From assembly GCA_025558075.1 (NCBI GenBank), contig JAHLKF010000006.1, positions 248,001-312,000 on the forward strand: a DNA stretch of 64,000 nt, in the 5' to 3' direction. Position 1 is the stretch's first letter. Each line of letters opens with the position of its first letter. The position numbers and the translations under genes are program-made. The DNA comes from Gaertneriomyces semiglobifer. Lineage: Eukaryota; Chytridiomycota; Chytridiomycetes; Spizellomycetales; Spizellomycetaceae. The notes beneath the pieces are model-generated. The model did no database searches. It had not been told where the DNA came from and saw only the letters and a list, made by a program, of their open reading frames with translations. Positions 29,892-41,956 of the stretch are shown one piece after another.

Positions 29892-31150
29892 TACTCCTGA
29901 CGGGGTAATTGCGATATGCTCCGTGACAACGATAATCCCCAAAAACGAAACTCACTCCCAAACCGACGCATCTGTCGTCGGGTCAATGCTTTTGGTTCAC
30001 ATACTATTTTTGGGAACATGTGAATTCCGTTTACGAGAACCCGCTGATTTCTTCCAGCCCGCCATAGCCCTCGATCAATCCCGACTTGACGTTAAAACCA
30101 AAAACCTACGAAAACCCTCGAGGCCTCTCTGCTGGACGGACTGGCGAACGACGAACAGGCTCGTGTGTGCTGGCTCCGCGGACTTCGGCCTTTTGGTCAA
30201 GAACTAACCCGACGTCGCGTACAAATGATCTTATGTAAGCAGAGAGTCACCTGATATATTTAGAGGCCGCCGCTCCCGAATCCGAACGCTCTCCTTTTTC
30301 AGGCTCACTCTGGCTTTTGCACATGCAGTTTGCCCTCTCATTCCCACACCCGACTACCTGGCCTGTTTGCGGCATTGCCATGTCTGCGCAGAGAGCACCC
30401 ACTCAGGATTTCAGTCTCGCCTCTGCTGAAGGTGTATCATGTATCAAGCCCATGCACGACCAGATCCAGATTCCAGACGTTGCCATGAATTTTCTGGGTA
30501 TTTAAGAAATGGTGTGGCGCTGACAAAAAGATGCCCGTGAAATGCTGTCGTGAGATATGACTGTGCCACAACGTCAAACAAGTTGAAGATTCCCCCGCGC
30601 AGATGGGACAAAATTGACGGACAAGTGTCGACCCGACTATCTCCGCTCTGCCATGGGAACAGATTGTTGGTGTTGGGTCCAAAGGCGTGCGCTGATATCA
30701 TCATCGTGTTCCTGTTCCGTGATATCAAGTGTTCAGGTGATAATGCACCGCGCATCCGCGCCCCGGCACACGTTGCCGACTTGCACCAAGCACGTCCGGC
30801 GGAGACTACAGTCCACGTTCCTGGCACGTGGACTCTTAATACTTAGATCCACAACCAAAGATTCCATTCGCATCATGGCGCGTCGCACACGCGCAATTCT
30901 CCGCTTGGGTCGGCGTTACACAAGAATTCCCAAAATTTATGACTGTCAAAACCGGCGCGTCCGTGCGCAAACTTCAAAAAATCGTGTCGGCGTTGGTGTT
31001 CAGTCGTCCGGCCGAAAATATTATAAAGCTTCGGCATAAAAACCAATGGGCCTCCTGGCCTGGCCGTGACGACCACATCCATAACAACACACACTCCAAG
31101 AACGTGTCGTGTGTATAATATCGACGGGGACTGCCTAGGGAGAAACCACC
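29892..31150. other. intergenic region, about 1.26 kb
   Basis: This region lies between the Shank-like gene and the 5'-nucleotidase gene, which are divergently transcribed. Several frames of 60-140 codons overlap on both strands but none has motifs, a good splice partner or folded-protein composition. A TATA-like ATTATAAAGC lies at about 31017. The nucleotidase promoter is presumably in the right-hand 300 bases. Confidence 0.4.
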
Positions 31151-32920
31151 ATGCGTCTCAACATTGCTATCGCCGCCCTTTGGGCGGCATCCGCTGCGAT
31201 GGCTGCTCCCATCACCAACAAGTGTAAGCCTGTTCCTGCACCTACCCCTACGGCGACCACCCCAGCCTACCAGGTGCCGAATCCGACTTCCACTCCCGCA
31301 CCACCGGCGATCAAAAAGAACTCTATGACCGTCCTCGCCACAAATGGTACGTATTTCCTCAATGTCATGAAGCGTTACAATGTTTGTGACGGGCCTCTAT
31401 AACTCATCCCACTGTCTCCATCAGATATTCACACTCATCTTGATCAATTCAACTCTGGTGGTACTGACTGTCGCGAGAAGGACATCGTTGCCAACAAATG
31501 TTACGGTGGTGCCGCGCGTATCCAACACGTTGTGAACGAATTCCGTAGCAAGAACGACAATGTTGTCCTGCTTGATGCTGGTGACCAGTTCCAGGGAACT
31601 CTATTCTTCGAAGTCTTCGGTGGACGTGCCTCGGCCGACATCATGAACCAACTTGGCTACAGCGCCATGTCTCTCGGAAACCACGAATTTGACAAAGGTG
31701 TCGACACCCTTGTTGAGTTTGTCAAAGAACTCGACTTCCCTGTCGTCAACTCCAACATCGACATGTCCACCGCACCTGCCTTGTCTGACGCTGGTGTCAA
31801 ACCTTATACCATTTTGGAGGAATATGGCGTAGGTGTGATTGGTTACATTACCAACACCACCGCTTCCATTACCACCGGCGCCAAAGACATTGTCTTCAGG
31901 AATCCTGCTCCCGTCGTTCAGGAATACATTGACGAATTGCATGCCAAGGGCATCAAGCGTATCATCTGCGTCTCCCACAACGGTTACGATCATGACCAGT
32001 ACCTTGCCCAGAACACTCGTGGCATCAGCCTCATTGTTGGTGGCCACTCTCACTCCTTGTTGCACTCCAACTCATCTCTCGAGCAATGGGTTGGCCCGTA
32101 CCCCACCAAAGTCACCAACCTCGATGGCAAGTCTACATACATTGTCCAGTCTCACCGCTACGGAGATTACCTTGGTCACGTCCAGCTTGAATGGGACCCT
32201 GTCACTCACGATTTGGTCAACTTGACCGGTGAATCCATTCTCCTGGACCAGGCTGTTCCTATCCATGAGCCTACCCACCTCAAAGTCCAAGAATGGAAGA
32301 AAGCCTTCGAGCAGCTCACCAAGCAGATCGTCGGTTTCGCCACCGCAGACTTCCCTAACGACGGCTGTAAAGCTGGCGAATGCGCTATTGGTAACTTGAT
32401 CGCCGACTCTATGCTTGACGCCCAGCGCTCAGTGGGTGGTCAGATCGCGTTCACCAACTCTGGCGGTATCCGTGCCGGTATTTCCCAAGGAAACATCTCG
32501 TATGCTGATGTCATCACCATTCTTCCCTTCGGTAACCTTCTCGTGCAATTCGACTACACTGGCGCAGAGGTCAAGCAACTCTTGGAGCGCGTTGCTGCGG
32601 GCGTCACCGAAGCTGGACTTCCTGTCGTCTCTATTCCGCAATGGTCAGGAATCCAATGGTCCTACAACCCAGCACTCCCTGCTTACAGCCGTGTCGTCAG
32701 CGCGGATCTCATCAACGCCGATGGTACACGAGAACCTATCGATGCGTCCAAGACCTACAAAATGGTTACGTCCGACTTTGTCACTGGTGGTGGCGACAAC
32801 ATCATTCCCAAGGTCGAGAAGCCTGTCATGGGTTTGAGTCAGGATGTAGTGCTGAACCAATACCTTGGAAAGGTGAAGACTGTAACCCCAAAGATCGAGG
32901 GTCGCTTCACCAAAGTCTAA
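31151..32920 (+). CDS. secreted 5'-nucleotidase / metallophosphoesterase
   Basis: Exons 31151-31346 and 31425-32920, 563 aa. A classic signal peptide (MRLNIAIAALWAASAAMA, cleavage before APIT) directs it to secretion. A short Pro/Thr-rich spacer follows. The calcineurin-like domain has the di-metal motifs DIHTHLDQF, LLDAGDQFQGT, SLGNHEFDKG, and GGHSHSLLH. The 5'-nucleotidase C-terminal domain has AFTNSGGIRAGIS and FVTGGGDNI, which bind the nucleotide base. It should release phosphate from extracellular nucleotides such as AMP, useful for phosphate or nucleoside scavenging. No C-terminal GPI-type hydrophobic tail is present, so it is likely released. The intron splits the first metal motif. 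Confidence 0.93.
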
Positions 32921-33325
32921 GCATGAGCCGATGTTTGCCTATGTTCAGAAACGATGCGATATTTAAAGAGAGCCAAGGTAGACGGCGAACTGGTTTCGAC
33001 TGCTGCTAGCACTTCCATCACATAGATTGTGACGATAACTACCACATATACGTTACTCGCTTATAGATAGAGATTAATAGCTCTAGAGCCGCCCAAAGAG
33101 GTGACAGACATACATAATGACACTAGTGTTTCGATCAAGCTCTCTGTCCATTTTGAACCCGTGCGATATTCTGTTGTCGCAGAACAAGTCGCTCTCGCAA
33201 CTAAGAACGTTCAACGTATCGATAAAAGCGACACGCGAAGTGGGAGCCTTTGTCCAAACAACGTCCGTCGAGGCCGTCAGCAGCTTGATACAGTAGCCTG
33301 CGAACGAACTACTAACCCTTCAACT
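32921..33325. other. intergenic region
   Basis: About 400 bases between two same-strand genes. A weak frame at 33101-33466 overlaps the Vta1 start but lies in another frame and has no motifs. No RNA gene or repeat is evident. Confidence 0.4.
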
Positions 33326-34556
33326 ATGTCGGTGCCCACACCACCTCCCGCAGAGCTCAAGTTCATCAATCCGTACCTGCAACGGGCACGGGAGCTTCAG
33401 TCCAAGGAGCCAATCGTGGCCTATTGGTGTAGGTGGTCGCGTAGGACTGCTAGTGCCTCGCAGTAAACGATTGTATGACTCTGGGTTCTCTTTTTCTCAC
33501 CGTCATTGGTTTGTTTGGTATTCAGGCAAGTTTTATGCAGCAAAGCTCGCCATTGACAAGAGTGTGAAAGAAAAGGAATGTCAAATATTCTTATTGAACT
33601 TGATGGACGAGATGGAACAGGTACAAAACACTACTGAGAGATGGTTTCTTAGCGAAACAAGAACTAAATACGGCTTTATTTGACTAGGACAAGAAGGCTT
33701 TGGGTGCGAACGAGGCTATCACAAACGACGTCGTTGCATACGCTCATGTAGAAAACTTTGCATTGAGGATTTTTCAAAATGCGGACACCGAGGATCGACA
33801 AGGAAGAGCCAGCAAGTACGTCGCCATGTTTTTTCATTCAGACTGTGCCGATTCTAGTCTTAGTATCCCGTGACATGTGCCGTCCTAACAATCAATGCAG
33901 GAAAACTGCTAAAACATTCCTCGCGGCGTCAATATTTTTGGAACTTCTCAAAGTCTTCGGGGACATCGATTCAGAGGTGCGTTTTACTGCAAAGTAGTCT
34001 AAAATGATGCATTCCGGTAAACTAACTAAGTGCGTGTCAGGTCCACGACAAAATCGGATATTCCAAATTTAAAGCTGCAGATATCATCAAAGCTCTTCGT
34101 GAGGGACGTACCCCTACTCCTGGGTTGCCTGGTGAAGCTCCTCTACCGGATGATGAGACACAACATACAGGGGAGGGTTTTTCACAGCCAACAGAAGGCA
34201 CCAGTGCTGCAGTGCCTCCTCCCTACCCATCTCAATGGTCATCAGCAGGTCAATCCTCACCGCCTGGTTCGTTCTCAGAATCTGGTCCCCACGAGCATAT
34301 GCCATCGGCATCTGTACATCAACCGCGCCCTCCACCTACGACAACCGCTTCGCACGCCGCTCCAATGAGTTTGTCAACTCCCAGCGATCCAACGCCAATG
34401 TTATCAAGAGAGGAGTATGCTTCGAAATACAAAGCAGTTCAGGCTGCACAAAAGCATTCGCGGTTTGCCATCAGCGCCTTGCAATATGATGACATACCCA
34501 CCGCAATTGACAATCTAGAGCAAGCGTTGACTGCGTTGCGACAATTGAAGCGATGA
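33326..34556 (+). CDS. VTA1: Vta1/LIP5, activator of the Vps4 ATPase (ESCRT)
   Basis: Five exons: 33326-33428, 33526-33620, 33688-33815, 33901-33976 and 34041-34556, 305 aa. Vta1 stimulates Vps4 to disassemble ESCRT-III on endosomes. The N-terminal tandem-MIT region is recognised from LKFINPYLQRARELQSKEP, CKFYAAKLAID, VENFALRIFQNADTEDRQG and KTAKTFLAASIFLELL through KIGYSKFKAADI. A Pro/Ser-rich linker of about 110 residues follows. The C-terminal VSL domain that binds Vps4 and dimerises is present (AQKHSRFAISALQYDDIPTA). Four introns all lie in the MIT region. All expected parts are intact. Confidence 0.93.
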
Positions 34557-34756
34557 AGAGTCGCATGTGGCACCCATGCCGTTTGCATTACCTGGCATAC
34601 CGGCTAGGCAGGTTGAGCAATGAGCAGTCGTGCTGATGAAATGTTAGCCGCCATGCAACATCCATTCGGATTATTTACTCTGTAGATCAGCTTTCTCTGT
34701 ATGCATGGTATTGATTCAGTTATATATTAATGCGAACTATTTGCCGTCACCATGCT

Positions 34757-37145
34757 TCAAGGCAACCTAGGATCTCTAGGTCTCGCCGTGTGCATGGCGT
34801 TGAACTGATGTGTCGTTTGCTGCGACATGGCTGGTGGTAGCCCATGCACATTCTGCGAAGCACCAGCGGAATCCACACGAATAGGCGCAGGAGACGCAGA
34901 TTCGGTGGCTGCGTTACGTTGCATCCAAGCGGATGTGAGCCACATATTCCCTAGAGGGTCGCTTGGTGGCACTATGGTTGTGGAAGCGGGAGCCATTGTG
35001 AAGGGTAAGATCAAAGGGAGTGAAAGGGCTGGTGACGATGACGGCGCCGAGGAAAATATCATTCCAGGCTTCATATTGGTGGTAGACTGTAATGAAACAG
35101 ATTGCTGCTGATCGGCGGATACAGAAGGGCTTTGTACATGGCCTATCCGCTGCGTCGTAAGAGTCACGGTAGGAGGGGCTGGAATCTCCACATACACGTG
35201 CGCCGGTAGTGATTGCTCAACCACATCAAGCGTAACTGGCACGGGTCGCGAGGAGTCGGTTGCATCTTTGCCCGAACCCGTCGAACTGACTGGCGGCGAG
35301 TTCTCCCAGGAAACTTGCAGAGGATGAGTAGACTGCTGCTGCGGCACCCGAAGTTGGCTGGAAGCCAAGGCCGCCTGAGCACCCATTAATTGAATTTCTC
35401 GTTTTCGTAAAGCATTCTGTAGTTGCAAATCTTGGTGGCTTAAGGATGGCTGTCGCTGGGCGATACTCAGCGCCATTCGCATTCGAGCCACTGCATACCG
35501 CAGGTCCTGCTCAGTACGCTGTAATTCTGCCAAGCTGAGACCATGGTACTGAGACATATCTGCGTGCTGAGGTTGTTCCCGCCCTTGTTCAACCATGTCA
35601 CCGGGAACACTCGACGTAATACCATGCGGTGCAGGCAGTCGCTGTGTAGGAATGGAGTCTTCCTTTGATATATCTGGTATGCTCGAAGAACATGCGGATG
35701 CCTCATCAAACTCCCACTGAAGCCCATCTTCGGAATCGCGCTCCATGAATTCATTATCCACCTCAAGTATGCCAATAAACGTCGGTTCGTTCGATTGTGA
35801 AAGAGTCAACAAATTCGGGTGTATACTGCGTGGCCTCTTCACAAAGTCCGCCGGCATAATGTACAGCTTGCGCGGGGGTTGCTTGTCGGCGCGGCTACCG
35901 TCTTCGTCGAACACAACCAGAATCTGACACCCATTAGCCATCAGGAAAGGCCCGGTAATCCTTAAACACATGTGGTATGACAGGGCTCACATTATTTTGT
36001 AAATGGCAATTTCTCCAAATGCGCCAAAGCTCATCGCGTTCCGGTTGATTCCCTATGTCGCGTGGACAAATGAGGAACTTCCGCGTTGAGCGCCGACAGA
36101 GTCTACTAATATGGGTTCGATTGAGCTGCGCGCGAGAAATACTGACTGTGTCATCTCTGTTAAACGCGGGATTCATGCGAAGATCCGTGCTTAGCAATGG
36201 TAAGGTCCGCGTTATACGCAGTGCTGGTTGCGCCCTAGTAATCGGTATGCAATGCATATCTGTAAGCAGTGAGAAGGCCGTTTCTATTATTTTTTCACCA
36301 CTTACGTTTTGAAGCTCATGTCATCCTCGGTGAAGAAGTCTACATTGACCTTCGAAAAAACTGACTGGCCATCTGGCATAATCTCTTCCAGTGAACCGCT
36401 CCAAACCGGCCTACTCCAGCCGCTTGTGGAAGCATGTTTCTCATATAAGATCATTCCGGCAGCACGCCTCCAATATCGGCTAAACGCTTCCTGTACTTCG
36501 CTGTTCTGGCGGAGACGCAGGAGTTCATACTGCTTGTTGCACCAATCCTGTGGGTGGGCGTCATCAGAAATGCCTTCTCAAACACTCTTGTTCCATCTCG
36601 AGTCTTACGTCTAACCAGGTGTATGTTATGCCATGACCGTCGTGATTCACATCAAGCAGTGGAGAGGTTCCGTACTCGGCTTTGATGGCAGGCCCTCTCA
36701 GAGGATCTTCAAACTTCAGACTGCTACTCTCATTGGGAGAGCCTTGATTTGTGATGTCCGCGGAACCAACCGATTTCAAAAAGTCATCGTCGAACAGTCG
36801 CGATAGCTCCTCTCGTAGCTCTTCGATCTCGCGCAAATGCCTTTGCAGCAAATTGTTGAGTTGAAAATTCCACGATGTTTTGTATCCTTGGTAATTCGAG
36901 TAAATGGTCGATTTTGGAAAGTTCAACGTTTCACCGTCTCTTGAAGCAATTCAGCACGATAATAAGCATGAAGAAACCACAGACCGCGTGAGTAAATGCG
37001 ACTTACTGGTCGTCCTCCGGAAACACTTCAACGTATGAGCTTAGATCTGGAGTCTACACAATTTCAGCGTCTTGTCGTATATCCATGAGAATTAGTTCGC
37101 TCATACCTCAAGCTTCTGAGGGGCCACTGATTCCGTAACAGACAT
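34757..37145 (-). CDS. orphan multi-exon protein with Gln-rich C-terminal half
   Basis: Six exons: 37107-37145, 37007-37053, 36609-36939, 36306-36547, 35991-36234 and 34757-35923, 689 aa. Phase and signals agree at every junction, so the model is good, but I do not recognise the family. The N-terminal half looks folded: FPKSTIYSNYQGYKTSWNFQ, a Glu-rich helix (RHLREIEELREELSRLF), WCNKQYELLRLRQNSEVQ, YWRRAAGMILYEKHAS, an Arg-rich stretch (SRLCRRSTRKFLICPRD) and ILVVFDEDGSRADKQPPRKL. From about residue 390 it is Gln/Ser/Pro rich with a helix (LQRTEQDLRYAVARMRMAL). This composition suits a nuclear or transcription-related protein; that is inference only. Confidence 0.72.
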
Positions 37146-37337
37146 TGTCGAAATTTAGAGTTTCTGTTCTCACCGCGGTGGGTAAAACCAAAGTTCCAAA
37201 TCTGCCTCCAGCATTATAATCGATAACGGCTAGTAAGCGTGTCGGGGATTTTCCTCAAAACGTTGGCATCTTGTTGGAGGAAGTCTGTTTGGTGCAAAGG
37301 CCGCTCAGACCTCTTTTTTGGTGAAAATCTGCTTGCA

Positions 37338-38014
37338 ATGCAACTCTCGCTCGAGAGGGAGGCTCAAGTGAGGCGATATGAGGATTTTGTCAATCACCAG
37401 CTACGGGTAGACCTCCAGAATACCCTTGCTCGGCGAGACAAGGTGTTCCACACCATCGCGGAATAGTTGAGTATACTTTTCCAACTAGCGTTCGAGTCTT
37501 TCAGAATCCTGATGCTCTGCATATTCATTTACAGTCTCAAGCTTAGAAATCAGATTGAGCTCATCAAATCACAGCATGTCAACGAACTCAAAACGATGAT
37601 GGACATTGGTTGTGAATTCTTCATGCAAGCCAAAATGTTCGTGCTACTTTTGCCAACGCTTTTTTCTCTGTTTGACCACCGTGCTAACCGCCGTGCGCCC
37701 GGCTTTTTAATTGCTAGACCGGACACGTCTAAGGTAGTCATAAATCTCGGTGCTGGCTATCATGTGGAAATGACGCTGGACGAAGCGATACAATTTATCA
37801 ACGAAAAGGGAAAGAGATTGACAGAGTAATATTTCCAAGTGTCTTTGCTTTTCAGAACCACAGGCCACGGGCTTATTCCACATTTCCATTATTTCACAGA
37901 GCTGCTGAGCGACATACGGATCTGGCTTCAAACATCAAAGCAAACATTAAAGTTGTACTGACAGCTATCGAAGAAATACTGCTACTGGAGCAAACCGAGC
38001 AAAAGGTTTACTAA
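37338..38014 (+). CDS. UXT: UXT-type prefoldin-like protein
   Basis: Four exons: 37338-37465, 37535-37636, 37718-37825 and 37900-38014, 150 aa. The protein follows human UXT along its length: EREAQVRRYEDFVNHQL, RRDKVFHTIAEYLKLRNQIE, MMDIGCEFFMQAK, IPDTSKVVINLGAGYHVEMT, LDEAIQFINEK and the C-terminal helix ASNIKANIKVVLTAIEEIL. Two coiled-coil helices flank a beta hairpin, the prefoldin-alpha fold. UXT is part of the R2TP/URI prefoldin-like chaperone complex, which helps assemble RNA polymerases and PIKK kinases. All three introns interrupt in the same phase. Donors are weak (GTTGAG, GTTCGT, GTAATA), but each junction is confirmed by alignment to the family from memory. Confidence 0.86.
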
Positions 38015-38309
38015 GCCCAGCCCACAACAGCGATTTTCAGGAATGCATGTTTGCCGCGATAGTGCACGACGATTATCAAGACCCGACCGACTCTTGCACA
38101 GGAATTGCATTTATTAAGCATCACATAGCTCAACAGGCCAGCCTGTCATTCAGCTCGAAGAGCAGCAGTTTTCGCAGAGCTCTTGCTGGTGAGCGCCGTC
38201 ATACGCGTGAAAGTCCCGCCTCCATCACATCGAGGGCCACAATAGTTTGACGGACGAACTGCATACTGTAAAATACAGTCAATTCATATATATATATATT
38301 CATATCGCC

Positions 38310-39790
38310 ATGCCAGGACGCCTGGCTCGGACTGCATTTGGCTTTATTGGACTGGCAGTATTAGTGTCTTGGCTTAATCTTGGCCAGCGTGGTGGGAAAA
38401 AGTTACTTACGCCATTGACATCAAGCTCCGCTTTCCACAAAGACGGGCGTTCACCCGTGTACCTACAGACAGATCGCATATCTAATGACTACAACTATTG
38501 TCAGGCACGCATTCCTGATATTGAGAACTACGAACCGCTAGAAGTAAGTGGCCGTTCGGCAATTTCCAGCGGAACTCCCTCTTAATGCCTCCATTTAGGG
38601 CTACCAACTAAGCCAGGTCCACATATTCAGCCGACACGGCGACCGCGCACCATCCGCAAGCCTTTCCCGCGAAACCGTCGATGCCCCATGGGACGTTTGT
38701 CCGGCAGAGGCGGAGACGATATGGTTGAACAGAGAGGGTGCACTTCCATTTGTGCGGACCATGACAGTCCCCAGAGAAACACGTGGATACTGGATAGGTT
38801 CATGCAATATAGGTCAACTGACCACCCTGGGGATTGAGCAAATGGAAGAGCTGGGCGGCGCAGTTGAGAGGATATACTTAAGCAACCCCGGCGTGCGCTG
38901 GACAGACGACACGACACCGAATGAAAACAGCATCTTCGTGCGAAGTACGGACGTCTGGTGCGTGACCGGGTGGTTTTCATGTGCATTAATGAGGAGTAAA
39001 CTCAACATCTACATGTAGGCGGACCATTCAGGCCGCTCAGGCATTCATCTCTGCGTTGATACCTTCATCTACGCCGAACTCTACTGCAAGACGCATACAC
39101 GTGCGACCAAGGACTGTTGACCCGCTGTCCCTTGGATTGTCTCATTGCCCACGGCTAAGGAAGATATACCAGGAAGCCCGCCAGACTGGATGGTATTTGG
39201 ACCTTTTGTCTAAGGGCGAGAGCTTGGCTCGCCGCTTGGAAGCTTTAGTGGCTAATGATGAATCACTGGACATTCATCGTTGGTTTGATATTTTGCAATG
39301 TCGGAGTTGTTGGGGCTATCCATACCCGTGCTGTGTAGATAACCCGACCCGCTGTGTGCCGGAAAGTCAGGCAGACGAAGTGCAACAGCTAGCCCTTCAA
39401 TGGCTTCGCCACGAATATGACACTAGCCGAATAGAAGAAATGAGATTGAGGATCGGGCCACTGTTGATGGAGCTGCTTGAAGAGTTGACGTCCGCCAATG
39501 GAAGTGCATTATTTTACTATTCGGCTCATGACACCACCATCTCTGGTCTGCTGTCTGTACTGGAAACTGCTGAGAGTGAGCAGTGGCCGGCATACGCATC
39601 CACATTGATGTTGGAGCGTTGGGTGCACGCAAGCCATGGCACCATGTTGAGGTTCATGTACAATGGTCAATTCCTGCGCTTGATGTGGTGTCAAAACCAA
39701 ACTGTTTGCTCTTTGGAGGCATTCAAGGAGCACCTTACTGAACTGGTGCCGCAGAGTGTTGAAGAGGAATGCTGGAACATGCGCGACTGA
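38310..39790 (+). CDS. histidine acid phosphatase, 2-phosphoxylose-phosphatase-like, type II membrane
   Basis: Exons 38310-38543, 38599-38957 and 39019-39790, 454 aa. A hydrophobic segment right after a short basic N-terminus (FGFIGLAVLVSWLNL) acts as signal anchor, leaving the catalytic domain in the secretory lumen. The branch-2 histidine phosphatase motif is HIFSRHGDRAPS (His nucleophile, two Arg). The distal proton-donor motif is YYSAHDTTISG. FVRSTDVWRTIQAAQAF is also typical. Cys pairs (CRSCWGYPYPCC) suggest disulfides. It resembles animal PXYLP1 and lysosomal acid phosphatases more than fungal phytases. The substrate cannot be told; dephosphorylation in Golgi or vacuole is likely. Confidence 0.87.
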
Positions 39791-39960
39791 GCGGGGCAAA
39801 GTGGTAAAAATCCTACTACCACGGTGGGCGCATATGATAGCTTTTCAACAAATGTGAAGCACGTCGAACCAAATCCATTTAGCTGTCACTTATCAGTAAG
39901 GCTTCGCCGAACCGCATAGGATATATTTCAAAATTTGCAGATAATCATTTGAGGAATGAT

Positions 39961-41458
39961 TTACCCGGAGCGAGGTCCTAGCTTATCAAGAGCTCGTGTG
40001 CCTTGCTCTTGCCATTCTTGCCTGGAAACCCAAAAGCTGTCCCTGTTCTTCATGATGTCACCGAGCACCGCACCGCCAACAAATACTGCGTGCTTGCGTC
40101 TAGGCGGGTCTTCAACCTTAATCTTAAATTTCTATGTAGCGCCGGGTTAAACTTGGAAGCAGTTTGTATGTCCTGGATTCAGATACTTACGCTCAATCGG
40201 CTGGTATCACCTTTAAGAACTCTCTCCAGGTAGAGCTGCTTCATCTCCTTCTCAAGGCGACTTGGAAGACCCGGGTACATAGAAGTTCCACCGGATAGGA
40301 CAATGTGCTTGTACAACTCAGGACGAATGTCAATGTCCGCCGAATTGATAGAGTTGAACAGCAGGTCTACATTGACGTTGACACGGTCATCCTTCAGTGG
40401 TACTGAAGTCATCAGAGGAATCCATACCTGCAACACCGCCGGATTCGACATCAACAAGATGCGGTGAGAATAGCGCCTCTGGCGCCTGGAACCGCTCAGA
40501 TCCAACTCTTATTACTCGGCCATCAGGGAGGGTGTATTCTTCAACCAAAACCGTCGTTTCATTCGCGAGTTTCTTTTCGAGGTCAAGGTCGTAACTAGAA
40601 TATGTTGTCAGTGATTTGGGGAACTGCGAAGTCTAGCGCAGTTGCAGGATCGTACCCAACATAGCAAAGCTTCTCCTTCAGTTGGCGAACTGTTTCAAAA
40701 TCAGCTGTTCGGTTGAAGGCATATCCGCGCAACAACAGAAGTTTGATGAGATATCTGGTAATATCACGGCCTGCAACATCCAAGCGCTTTGTGAGATGTG
40801 GAAGAGCGTATCCGTCGTACACAGGCACAATATGCGTGACACCGTCACCAGAGTCGACGACGACTCCAGTCTGCAAGCCTACATAGGTCAACGGACTTTT
40901 GAGCAATGCGCAACAAAATCGCGTAAAAAATCTGACAGTATACCTTGTGCGTATAATGTCAACACCGCTTGGATTGCCACATACGCGCCGTTGAAGCCAT
41001 AATCTTCGAACATGGTTTCAACCATCCGTTCTCTGTTCCTTCGTGGGTTCATGGCGGGCTCGGTCAGTAGGATCTTATGGTCATTGCAGTTATCAATCTT
41101 GAGCCTTTCTCTGAATGTATAGTCCCAGAGATGGTGCATATCATCCCAGTTCCTGACAATTCCATTCTCCATTGGATACGAAATCTGCAGCATACTGCGG
41201 TATGCAGCGGCATCATCTCCCACCATGATATCTCTTAGCTGGGCGTCTCCGACACGTTCTTCAGCGCGGAGAATCGGACGGCCAACCATTGCTGGGAATA
41301 TGGCTTCCGGAAAATTGCTGCCAGCAAAACCGCATTTCACAAACTAAGAAGAAGCTCCTACGTCAGATCCTCATCGGTGGTACGCGCCAAGACAAGTTGA
41401 TCTACGGACGTACCCCAGTGCCATTATCGCACACCACGACTTCTCTTGTTACCGGCAT
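39961..41458 (-). CDS. ARP2: actin-related protein Arp2
   Basis: Six exons: 41414-41458, 40944-41343, 40656-40878, 40428-40594, 40191-40366 and 39961-40131, 393 aa, the normal length. Arp2 and Arp3 form the template from which the Arp2/3 complex nucleates branched actin filaments. Diagnostic parts are [107 protein letters not shown] and the C-terminus [20 protein letters not shown]. The acceptor at 40366 was chosen because it restores the VADLLFNSI block. ATP-binding loops are intact. Confidence 0.95.
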
Positions 41459-41956
41459 CCTCGTCAGGTTTCTCCGTTTCGTTCAATGATAAGTGATGGA
41501 TGATACCACGCGGGAATGACTGTGTCCACGCGTCTCGCAAGTTCGACCACCTTTGGTGAGCTGGGTAAGTACACGCGCTAAAGAAACCGCATGCGGATCA
41601 GTAAGCAAGACATCCCAACATAAACAAACGTCAAGATACGCTACCCACTTGTAAACACTGCTGCCCGGATCGCCGTCGCCCGTTAAAAGGTTCCCGTCGT
41701 CTACCAACTGTCGGCCCCGTTCGAGTGTTGGATATCTCAACGTCGTGTTCTAGTCGCACGTCCCCGGCACTGGCGGCGTTGACCCTAACCCTAGGCATGA
41801 CTGTGCCACTTGACCGTGTTTGTGTTGGGCCATGGCAACGTTTTGAGGGCGAAGATCCGTTCAGCGAAACTCTTATAACCGAACGACGACGACGGCAACG
41901 ACGGGCAGTTGCAAAGGAGGAACGGGAAGTGGAAGAGAGGGGAAGACATCGTGACG
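41459..41956. other. divergent region between ARP2 and mL38 genes
   Basis: About 500 bases. It contains two tandem CCCTAA units (ACCCTAACCCTA, 41782-41793), a telomere-repeat-like motif 164 bases before the mL38 start. Open frames across it overlap on both strands without motifs. No RNA gene was noticed. Confidence 0.4.

Noticed and set aside
30444..30827. 127-codon open frame on the minus strand between the Shank-like and nucleotidase genes
   Set aside because: No motif, no folded-protein composition, several overlapping frames of similar length in the same DNA, and no splice partner.
31601..32065. 154-codon minus-strand frame opposite the nucleotidase
   Set aside because: Fully antisense to the conserved metallophosphoesterase domain; no independent support.
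41782..41793. CCCTAA units as an internal telomere or chromosome end
   Set aside because: Only about two units, inside a normal promoter with solid genes on both sides.
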